Source: Saprospiraceae bacterium
Lineage (GTDB): Bacteria > Bacteroidota > Bacteroidia > Chitinophagales > Saprospiraceae
Assembly: GCA_020630895.1 (NCBI GenBank)
Contig: JAHDII010000254.1
Span: forward strand, 1 to 5,095
Length of the DNA stretch: 5,095 nt
Direction: 5' to 3'
Shown: positions 1 through 5,075 of the stretch, one piece after another
Position numbering within the stretch: position 1 is the first letter of the stretch
How the letters are laid out: each line of letters begins with the position of its first letter
Notes under the pieces: model-generated
The model's database searches: none
Seen by the model: the letters and a program-made list of their open reading frames with translations, nothing else
Told to the model about the DNA's origin: nothing
Made by a program: the position numbers and the translations under genes

Positions 1-58
1 CATCTACAACAGTTCGTTTGCCATATATTTTTTTAAGATTTTCAGCTCTTAATTTCAT
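1..58 (-). CDS. lptB: LPS export ABC transporter ATP-binding protein LptB (N-terminal fragment, cut by the window edge)
   Basis: Reading the minus strand from the ATG at 58-56 gives MKLRAENLKKIYGKRTVVD, after which the window ends. This matches the start of LptB: the first beta strand, then the 'L.K.YGKR.VV' segment with the aromatic residue that stacks on the adenine of ATP, just ahead of the Walker A loop. LptB is the cytoplasmic ATPase that drives the LptFG complex to extract lipopolysaccharide from the inner membrane and push it along the Lpt bridge to the outer surface. The Walker A, Q-loop, signature and Walker B motifs all lie outside the window, so another ABC ATPase cannot be fully excluded. 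The gene lies 75 bp downstream of glyS on the same strand. No TAnnTTTG box is visible in the spacer, so read-through from glyS is plausible. No Shine-Dalgarno sequence precedes the ATG. Confidence 0.82.
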   Translation of the reverse strand, partial: MKLRAENLKKIYGKRTVVD

Positions 59-69
59 GTATCTGTAGT

Positions 70-129
70 CAGTTATCAGTTATCAGTCATCAGTGAACAA
101 TAATTACAACTACTGATAATTGATAACTG
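70..129. repeat. 7-bp tandem repeats forming an 18-bp inverted repeat between glyS and lptB
   Basis: From 70 the plus strand reads CAGTTAT, CAGTTAT, CAGTCAT, CAGTGAA, CAATAAT: five heptamers in register that decay with distance. Opposite-orientation units (ACTGATA, ATTGATA, ACTGAAT) occupy 112-132. Arms 70-87 and 112-129 pair over 18 positions, 17 Watson-Crick plus one G-T (79/120), around a 24-nt loop (88-111). One more pair is possible at 69/130. The repeat ends four bases short of the glyS stop codon and fills most of the spacer. There is no T-run on either side, so it is not a standard intrinsic terminator. In a glyS-lptB transcript it could fold and affect 3'-end stability or lptB expression. 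It resembles short tandem or REP-like dispersed repeats known in bacterial intergenic regions, but copy number cannot be judged from this window. Confidence 0.8.
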
Positions 130-133
130 AATA

Positions 134-1681
134 TTAAACGAATAATTGAGTTATATCTGTACGTTTCTTTACAATTTCTGCAATTTTATCTATGCTTATT
201 CTTTCTTGTTGTAAAGAATCTCTTTCACGTATAGTAACTGTATCATCTTCTAAAGTATCAAAATCAACAGTAATGCAATAAGGAGTTCCAATAGCATCTT
301 GCCTTCTATATCTTCTACCAATAGCATCTTTTTCATCATATTGACAATCAAAATGCATTTTAAGATGATTAAAAATAGTTCTTGCTTTTTCTGTAAGTTC
401 AGGTTTGTTTTTAAGTAATGGTAGCACAGCACATTTGATAGGAGCTAAAGCGGGATTTAATTTTAATACGATTCTTTGTGCTTCTCCTCCTTTGGCATCA
501 GGTACCATTTCTTCTGTATAAGCATGACTTATTGTAGCTAAAAACATTCTATCACAACCGATAGAAGTTTCTACAACATAAGGAACATAATTATCATTCA
601 TTTCAGGATCAAAATATTGTAATTTTTTTCCTGAATGTTTTTCATGGCTAGATAAATCGAAATCTGTTCTAGAATGGATACCTTCTAGTTCTTTAAAACC
701 AAAAGGAAAATTAAATTCAATATCTACTGCTGCATCAGCATAATGTGCTAAATTATCATGATCATGATAGCGTAAATTTTCAGAATTATGAAGCGCTTGA
801 TGCCATTTTAATCGAACATCTTTCCAGTATTCATACCATTTTTTTTGTTCTCCTGGTTTTACAAAAAATTGCATTTCCATTTGTTCAAATTCACGCATAC
901 GAAATATAAATTGTCGTGCTACAATTTCATTTCTAAATGCTTTACCAATTTGTGCAATACCAAAAGGTAATTTTTGTCGAGTTGTTTTTTGAACATTTAA
1001 AAAATTAACAAAAATACCTTGAGCTGTTTCTGGACGTAAATACAATTTACCTGCTTCACCAGCAATAGCTCCTAATTGAGTAGAAAACATCAAATTAAAT
1101 TGTCGAACTTCTGTCCAATTTTTAGAACCTGAATCAGGACAAGCAATTCCATATTCTTCAATTTGTGCCTTGAGGTCTTCCATATCTCCATGAGTCATTG
1201 CAGTAGCTAAACGTTTGGAAATATTTTCCATTTTTTCTGCGTTAGCTAGAACTCTAGGGTTTGTTGCACGAAATTGTTCTTCATCAAAAGCATCACCAAA
1301 ACGTTTTTTTGCTTTAGTAATTTCTTTATTAATTTTAGCTTCAATTTTATCTCTGTAATTTTCTATTAAAACATCTGCACGATACCTTTTTTTAGAATCT
1401 TTATTATCCACCATAGGATCATTAAAAGCATCTACGTGACCAGAAGCTTTCCAAGTAGTGGGATGCATAAAAATAGCAGCATCAATACCTACGATATTTT
1501 CGTGCATCTGTACCATAGATTTCCACCAATATTGTTTAATATTATTCTTCAATATGACACCATAAGGACCATAATCATAAGTAGCACTTAAACCATCATA
1601 GATTTCGCTAGATTGAAAAATAAAACCATATTCTTTACAATGAGAAGTTATTTTTTTAAATAATTCGTCTTGATTTGCCAT
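134..1681 (-). CDS. glyS: Glycine--tRNA ligase, single-chain homodimeric (alpha2) type
   Basis: This is a cytoplasmic class II aminoacyl-tRNA synthetase that charges tRNA-Gly with glycine using ATP. It is 515 residues, the usual length for Bacteroidota. The N-terminal segment around residues 22-41 (FQSSEIYDGLSATYDYGPYG) is diagnostic of the alpha2 form rather than the alpha2beta2 GlyQ/GlyS form. Further landmarks are RPETAQGIFVNF (216-227), motif 2 GKAFRNE (246-252, ATP-binding Arg250), the glycine-pocket segment ELEGIHSRTDFD (331-342) and motif 3 ETSIGCDR (371-378, Arg378). Residues from about 414 to the end form the anticodon-binding domain. The insertion at about 90-190 contains CPDSG where many homologues have a zinc-type CPxCG; from memory, loss of the second Cys is common in flavobacteria. 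The ATG at 1681 gives the expected N-terminus. The gene is transcribed away from the membrane-protein gene at 1887, from a promoter at 1744-1751, and lies upstream of lptB. Confidence 0.97.
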   Translation of the reverse strand: MANQDELFKKITSHCKEYGFIFQSSEIYDGLSATYDYGPYGVILKNNIKQYWWKSMVQMHENIVGIDAAIFMHPTTWKASGHVDAFNDPMVDNKDSKKRYRADVLIENYRDKIEAKINKEITKAKKRFGDAFDEEQFRATNPRVLANAEKMENISKRLATAMTHGDMEDLKAQIEEYGIACPDSGSKNWTEVRQFNLMFSTQLGAIAGEAGKLYLRPETAQGIFVNFLNVQKTTRQKLPFGIAQIGKAFRNEIVARQFIFRMREFEQMEMQFFVKPGEQKKWYEYWKDVRLKWHQALHNSENLRYHDHDNLAHYADAAVDIEFNFPFGFKELEGIHSRTDFDLSSHEKHSGKKLQYFDPEMNDNYVPYVVETSIGCDRMFLATISHAYTEEMVPDAKGGEAQRIVLKLNPALAPIKCAVLPLLKNKPELTEKARTIFNHLKMHFDCQYDEKDAIGRRYRRQDAIGTPYCITVDFDTLEDDTVTIRERDSLQQERISIDKIAEIVKKRTDITQLFV

Positions 1682-1708
1682 TTTAAGTGTATTAATATAA
1701 TGAGATAT

Positions 1709-1727
1709 GAGATATTGAATTTATCTC
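1709..1727 (-). promoter_or_regulatory. Small hairpin in the glyS 5' leader
   Basis: GAGATA (1709-1714) and TATCTC (1722-1727) are perfectly complementary around a 7-nt loop, so the glyS mRNA leader can form a 6-bp stem between the predicted transcription start and the ATG at 1681. The 5' half also contains the direct repeat TGAGATA twice (1701-1707 and 1708-1714). The stem is A/U-rich and weak. It shows no T-box specifier or antiterminator features, and a regulatory role is only a possibility. Confidence 0.3.
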
Positions 1728-1743
1728 TCTGATTTATTTTCTG

Positions 1744-1751
1744 CAAAGGTA
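1744..1751 (-). promoter_or_regulatory. Bacteroidota-type promoter -7 box for glyS
   Basis: The minus strand reads TACCTTTG followed by C, an exact fit to the Bacteroidota sigma-ABfr -7 consensus TAnnTTTG. It lies 62 bases upstream of the glyS ATG, implying a leader of roughly 55 nt. The expected -33 TTG element is not clear: the best candidate at the right distance is a T-rich TTTTTAC at about 1773-1779. The identical 8-mer occurs ahead of the aldehyde dehydrogenase gene, which strengthens the call. Confidence 0.7.
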
Positions 1752-1808
1752 GAAAATTAGGTGTTATTCTGTAAAAATATAAGAGTAAGCCTTATAACAA
1801 ATTATAAA

Positions 1809-1852
1809 TTTAAGTTAATGTTTGAATTGAATCCAACATTAAAGAGTTTAAA
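1809..1852. repeat. Imperfect inverted repeat upstream of the small membrane-protein gene
   Basis: TTAATGTT (1815-1822) and AACATTAA (1835-1842) are perfect 8-bp complements around a 12-nt centre. Flanking TTTAA (1809-1813) and TTAAA (1848-1852) extend the symmetry with unequal spacers (1 and 5 nt). It lies between the divergent promoters, just upstream of the candidate plus-strand -7 box at 1858. It could be an operator for a dimeric regulator, or simply a chance palindrome in AT-rich DNA. No T-run follows it, so it is not a terminator. Confidence 0.35.
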
Positions 1853-1857
1853 AAGCT

Positions 1858-1865
1858 TATTTTTG
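1858..1865 (+). promoter_or_regulatory. Possible promoter -7 box for the membrane protein / lectin unit
   Basis: TATTTTTG fits the TAnnTTTG consensus and lies 21 bases upstream of the ATG at 1887, leaving a leader of only about 15 nt. A TTGAATT matching the TTGnnTT -33 consensus occurs at 1822-1828, but its 29-nt spacing is longer than usual; a poorer TTG at 1827-1829 is nearer. Such T-rich matches are easy to find by chance in this DNA, so this call is weak. Confidence 0.35.
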
Positions 1866-1886
1866 TCTTAAAATTAGGGATATATC

Positions 1887-2186
1887 ATGTATATTATACT
1901 TCTTACAATCGTTATTATTTTATTTATTGCGATGCTATTTTTAAATATATATTTTAGAGTTAAGGTTTTTAAAGCATATAAAAAGTTAGTACAAAATAAT
2001 GTAGATTTTGGGAGTGTCCATTTTTTTAATGCTAAAAGAATGGAATCGGAAATTTTGCCCAAGTATCCTCAACACAAAGACGATATATTAACCTTTGTTT
2101 CTTATATAAGATATTCTATAAAAATGGCTACAGTATTAGTATTTTTAATTACACTATTTGGAGCCGTTTTGATGTGGTATCGCTAG
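1887..2186 (+). CDS. Small membrane protein with two transmembrane segments, function unknown
   Basis: This 99-residue protein belongs to no family I recognise. A strongly hydrophobic N-terminal segment (about residues 2-23) is followed by a basic stretch (RVKVFKAYKK, 24-33). A polar loop (about 34-76) and a second hydrophobic segment (about 78-97) lead to a very short C-terminus ending WYR. Positive charges in the central loop (Lys/Arg at 24-33, 50-51, 59, 64, 75, 79) suggest the loop is cytoplasmic and both ends face the periplasm. The N-terminal helix has no signal-peptidase or lipobox site, so it is probably an anchor. The ATG at 1887 is the first in frame; there is no clear Shine-Dalgarno sequence, as is usual in this phylum. 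The gene diverges from glyS and lies 38 bp ahead of the secreted lectin-like gene, with which it may share a transcript. That it is a gene is supported by its coherent helix-loop-helix layout and the absence of a competing reading frame. Confidence 0.75.
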   Translation: MYIILLTIVIILFIAMLFLNIYFRVKVFKAYKKLVQNNVDFGSVHFFNAKRMESEILPKYPQHKDDILTFVSYIRYSIKMATVLVFLITLFGAVLMWYR

Positions 2187-2224
2187 ACAATGACAAATAT
2201 TCAACAACACAAATTATTCATTTT

Positions 2225-3361
2225 ATGAAATGTTTTTCAACTATATTTTTTCTTTTTATTTCTGTTTTTGCTTTTTCTCAAGAATTTGTTTTTGATTATA
2301 AAAAATTTAAAGAAGTAGATGGTCTTTCTTTTTCTTCTGATGCAACAGTAGCTAAAAGTAAAATACAACTCACTCCTGCCAAAGCCAATAGGAGGGGAGG
2401 GGTTTGGTATGGAAAGAAAAAAGTAGCTATTTCCGATACGTTTGATATTAGTTTTTGCTTTAAAATTTATCAAAATGGAGGAGAAGGAAAATCTGGTAAA
2501 GGAGGAGAAGGATTGGCATTAGTTTTTCATAATAATGAAGCTTTTAATATTAATGGAAATAAAAAAGAAGGTTTAGGGTATGAAGGAATTCCCAATAGTG
2601 TTGCGATAGAATTTGATGTTCAGAATACTGAAGATATGGGAGAACAACATGTAAGTATTCAAACGAGAGGGATTCAAGAAAATTCACATTTAAAAGAGGC
2701 TTCTATTGCTGCGATGAAATTAGAAAATATTAATTTGAAAGATGGTCGTGTTCATCATGTTCAAATTACTTATAATAATCCACAAATGATTATTTATATT
2801 GATGGAAAAAAAGTATTACGTTTTCCTTTTAACATCATGCATCATATCAACTTAGATCAAGGAAAAGGATGGGTAGGAATTACTGCTTCTACAGGGAATG
2901 CATATTCTATTCATGAACTTTCTTGTTTTTCTATGAAAAGTAAACCTAAAAAAATACCTTATACTGAAGATAGAGAAATTAAACAACGAAAACAAGTTAC
3001 AGTAAATACTAGAGTGGTAAAGATTTTTGTATGGGATGATAATCAAGAAGATGGAGATATTATTTCTGTTCAGTTGAATGGAAAATGGGTGATTCAAAAT
3101 TTTACTTTAACTAAAGCAGGAGATGAATTTGAAGTAGAATTAGAAGGACAACAAAATTTTTTAATTCTTCATGCTCATAATTTAGGAAGTATCCCTCCTA
3201 ATACGGCAGGAGTAGCTATTTTAGATGAAAATGGCAATCAACAAGTGACTATGCGATCGAATATGCAGGTGAGTGAAGCTTTAAATATTCAATATCATAA
3301 AAAGAATAAAGAAAGTAAAAAGACCAAAGTAGTAAAAGAGAAAAAGGAAAGGAAAGAATAA
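2225..3361 (+). CDS. Secreted L-type (legume-lectin-like) domain protein with a C-terminal beta-rich domain
   Basis: The protein is 378 residues. Residues 1-18 (MKCFSTIFFLFISVFAFS) form a Sec signal peptide with likely cleavage before Gln19; there is no lipobox Cys. Residues about 20-237 match the concanavalin-A-like L-type lectin fold: GGEGLALVFHN (93-103), GLGYEGIPNSVAIEFD (116-131), HVSIQTRG (142-149), the strand pair VHHVQITYN / MIIYIDGKKV (176-197) and GWVGITASTG (215-224). Candidate metal ligands are Glu129, Asp131, Asn134, Asp137 and His142. Residues about 260-358 form a second beta-rich domain with WDDNQEDGD (270-278) and HNLGSIPPNTAGV (318-330), a type I recall from Bacteroidota secreted proteins but cannot name. 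The tail 359-378 is Lys/Glu-rich. No type IX secretion sorting domain is visible. An in-frame ATG at 2174 would add 17 residues ahead of the signal peptide and overlap the upstream gene, so 2225 is preferred. Glycan binding in the periplasm or outside the cell is inferred; the ligand is unknown. Confidence 0.85.
   Translation: MKCFSTIFFLFISVFAFSQEFVFDYKKFKEVDGLSFSSDATVAKSKIQLTPAKANRRGGVWYGKKKVAISDTFDISFCFKIYQNGGEGKSGKGGEGLALVFHNNEAFNINGNKKEGLGYEGIPNSVAIEFDVQNTEDMGEQHVSIQTRGIQENSHLKEASIAAMKLENINLKDGRVHHVQITYNNPQMIIYIDGKKVLRFPFNIMHHINLDQGKGWVGITASTGNAYSIHELSCFSMKSKPKKIPYTEDREIKQRKQVTVNTRVVKIFVWDDNQEDGDIISVQLNGKWVIQNFTLTKAGDEFEVELEGQQNFLILHAHNLGSIPPNTAGVAILDENGNQQVTMRSNMQVSEALNIQYHKKNKESKKTKVVKEKKERKE
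2477..2512 (+). repeat. 12-bp direct repeat coding for duplicated GGEG in the lectin domain
   Basis: GGAGGAGAAGGA occurs at 2477-2488 and again, perfectly, at 2501-2512, in the same codon phase with starts 24 bp (eight codons) apart. It encodes Gly-Gly-Glu-Gly at residues 85-88 and 93-96, separated by KSGK. The second copy sits at the conserved 'G.(D/E)GLA' turn of the lectin fold; the first looks like a local expansion of the loop ahead of it. Confidence 0.6.
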
Positions 3362-3436
3362 GTTTTTAGAGGACCATCAGAATCATCTTCATATAGGATT
3401 TTATATAAATTTTTAGCAGCATCGTTAAAAATATCC

Positions 3437-3444
3437 TACCTTTG
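3437..3444 (+). promoter_or_regulatory. Bacteroidota-type promoter -7 box for the aldehyde dehydrogenase gene
   Basis: TACCTTTG followed by C, an exact TAnnTTTG match, lies 38 bases upstream of the ATG at 3483, implying a leader of about 30 nt. The -33 region (about 3411-3420) is T-rich but has no perfect TTG element. The rest of the 121-bp spacer (3362-3482) contains no terminator hairpin that I can see after the lectin gene, so some read-through into the dehydrogenase gene is possible. The leader just before the ATG is A/T-rich without a Shine-Dalgarno sequence. Confidence 0.7.
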
Positions 3445-3482
3445 CGGCATTATTTGAAATTCATTAAAACAATCATATTATT

Positions 3483-5009
3483 ATGAATTTAGATTTTTTA
3501 AAAGAATTAGGATTACAAGAAAAAAATGCAGGGACTTCTACAGGATTAGAATCTGTAGATTCAGATCAATATATTGAATCTTATTCCCCTGTTGATGGTC
3601 AGTTTATTGGTAGTGTAAGTGTTACTACTCGCGAGCAATATGATATGGTCATAGATAAAGCTCAACGTGCATTTAAGAGTTTTAGAAAATTTACGGCTCC
3701 ACAAAGAGGAGAAATTGTTCGTCAATATGGAGAAGCTCTTAGAAAACACAAAGATGCTCTTGGAAAATTAGTATCTTATGAAATGGGTAAAAGTCTTCAA
3801 GAAGGTTATGGTGAGGTACAAGAAATGATAGATATTTGTGATTTTGCTGTAGGTCTTTCAAGACAATTATATGGATTAACTATGCATTCTGAACGCCCTA
3901 ATCATAGAATGTATGAACAATGGCATCCACTAGGAATTGTAGGAATTATTTCTGCTTTTAATTTTCCTGTAGCGGTTTGGTCTTGGAATAGTATGATTGC
4001 TTTTGTTTGTGGTGATGTTTGTGTTTGGAAACCATCTGAAAAAACTCCTCTTTGCTCTGTGGCTTGCCAAAATATTTTTCATAATGTATTAAAAGCCAAT
4101 GGTGTTCCTGAAGGAGTAAATTGTATTATTAATGGAGATTATAAAGTAGGGGAGTATATGACTACTGATGGAAGAGTACCATTAATTTCTGCAACAGGTT
4201 CTACTAGAATGGGTAAAATTGTAGCTCAAACAGTTGGAGCAAGATTAGGAAAAACTCTTTTAGAATTAGGAGGTAATAATGCCATTATTGTTACTGAAAC
4301 AGCAGATTTGAATGTTGTTTTAGGAGGTGCTGTTTTTGGTGCAGTAGGAACTTGTGGACAACGTTGTACGACTACAAGAAGATTATTAGTACATAGAAGT
4401 TTATACCAAAAAGTAAAAGATAATTTAGCAAATGCTTATCAACAATTAAGAATTGGTAATCCATTAGATGAAAATAATCATGTAGGGCCTTTAATTGATA
4501 AAGATGCTGTTCAATTGTATCAAAATTCTATTGAACAAGCTATTGAACAAGGGGGGTCTATTTTAGTAGAAGGAGGTGTTTTGGATGGAGAAAAATATCA
4601 AAGTGGTTGTTATGTAAAACCTTGTATTATAGAGGCCCACAACGATATGCCAATTGTACAACATGAAACATTTGCTCCAATTTTATATTTGATTCCTTAT
4701 TCTGATTTAGATGAAGCTATTGAAATGCAAAACGCAGTTCCTCAAGGTTTATCTTCTGCAATTATGACGAATAATTTGCGTGAAGCAGAATTATTTTTAA
4801 GTGTTGCTGGTTCTGATTGTGGTATAGCAAATGTAAATATTGGTACTTCTGGTGCTGAAATTGGTGGAGCTTTTGGTGGAGAAAAAGAAACTGGTGGAGG
4901 TCGTGAATCAGGTTCTGATGCTTGGAAAGCTTATATGCGTCGTCAGACCAATACGATTAATTATGGTACAGATGTTCCTTTAGCTCAAGGTATTAAATTT
5001 GATTTTTAG
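3483..5009 (+). CDS. amaB: ALDH7-family aldehyde dehydrogenase (L-aminoadipate-semialdehyde / piperideine-6-carboxylate dehydrogenase)
   Basis: This 508-residue soluble NAD(P)+-dependent dehydrogenase probably oxidises alpha-aminoadipate semialdehyde, in equilibrium with piperideine-6-carboxylate, to alpha-aminoadipate in lysine breakdown. The cofactor domain shows SAFNFPVAVWSWN (157-169, oxyanion Asn160), VWKPSE (181-186, Lys183) and GSTRMG (239-244). General base Glu261 lies in LELGGNN, and catalytic Cys295 in GTCGQRCTTTRR. HETFAPIL (394-401) is also conserved. The C-terminal block NVNIGTSGAEIGGAFGGEKE through GGGRESGSDAWKAYMRR (about 451-487) is characteristic of ALDH7 (antiquitin). Glu114 and Arg294 fall where human ALDH7A1 has Glu121 and Arg301, recalled as contacts for the substrate's amino and carboxylate groups; the spacing to the catalytic Cys (181 residues from Glu114) agrees. 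The start fits family length and the upstream promoter. No other lysine-pathway gene is in the window, so the symbol (also called pcd) and substrate rest on family membership. Confidence 0.93.
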   Translation: MNLDFLKELGLQEKNAGTSTGLESVDSDQYIESYSPVDGQFIGSVSVTTREQYDMVIDKAQRAFKSFRKFTAPQRGEIVRQYGEALRKHKDALGKLVSYEMGKSLQEGYGEVQEMIDICDFAVGLSRQLYGLTMHSERPNHRMYEQWHPLGIVGIISAFNFPVAVWSWNSMIAFVCGDVCVWKPSEKTPLCSVACQNIFHNVLKANGVPEGVNCIINGDYKVGEYMTTDGRVPLISATGSTRMGKIVAQTVGARLGKTLLELGGNNAIIVTETADLNVVLGGAVFGAVGTCGQRCTTTRRLLVHRSLYQKVKDNLANAYQQLRIGNPLDENNHVGPLIDKDAVQLYQNSIEQAIEQGGSILVEGGVLDGEKYQSGCYVKPCIIEAHNDMPIVQHETFAPILYLIPYSDLDEAIEMQNAVPQGLSSAIMTNNLREAELFLSVAGSDCGIANVNIGTSGAEIGGAFGGEKETGGGRESGSDAWKAYMRRQTNTINYGTDVPLAQGIKFDF

Positions 5010-5038
5010 GATAGCATAGTATTGTATGAAATAAAAAT

Positions 5039-5075
5039 GGGGCTGTCTGAAAAGAAAAAAGGCAGCCTCTTTTTT
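5039..5075 (+). terminator. Intrinsic terminator after the aldehyde dehydrogenase gene
   Basis: Arms 5039-5047 (GGGGCTGTC) and 5061-5069 (GGCAGCCTC) pair over 9 bp (seven Watson-Crick, two G-T) around a 13-nt A-rich loop. A run of six T's (5070-5075) and further T-rich sequence to about 5088 follow. It lies 29 bp after the stop codon. On the minus strand the stem is followed by ATTTTTAT (complement of 5031-5038), so it may also stop transcription arriving from beyond the right edge. Confidence 0.9.

Noticed and set aside
70..129. CRISPR array or intrinsic terminator at the heptamer repeats
   Set aside because: Units are 7 bp without spacers, so it is not CRISPR. The stem is A/T-rich and lacks a T-run on either strand, so it is not a standard terminator.
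250..432. Open frame on the strand of glyS, out of phase
   Set aside because: It lies entirely within glyS and gives a Leu/Ile-rich sequence typical of an AT-rich off-frame reading, while glyS is complete and well conserved here.
1682..1743. T-box or glycine riboswitch controlling glyS
   Set aside because: The predicted leader is only about 55 nt and shows no T-box core, specifier loop, antiterminator or glycine-aptamer pattern. T-boxes are not typical of this phylum.
1874..2062. Minus-strand open frame opposite the small membrane protein
   Set aside because: It is antisense to the plus-strand gene at 1887. The plus-strand product has a coherent two-helix layout, whereas this one looks like the complement of it.
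2852..3097. Minus-strand open frame opposite the lectin gene
   Set aside because: Low-complexity Ile/Phe/Ser/Asn/Arg composition and placement inside a gene with recognisable domains mark it as a shadow frame, as for similar ones at 2237-2473 and 3561-3749.
3297..3436. Minus-strand open stretch that reads DIFNDAAKNLYKILYEDD and onward, antisense to the end of the lectin gene
   Set aside because: The first part looks protein-like, but the frame is opened by a TAG directly before it, has no start codon, and then runs into Ser/Phe-rich sequence that is simply the complement of the lectin gene's Lys/Glu tail before a TGA. Most likely chance; a remnant of an old gene cannot be shown.
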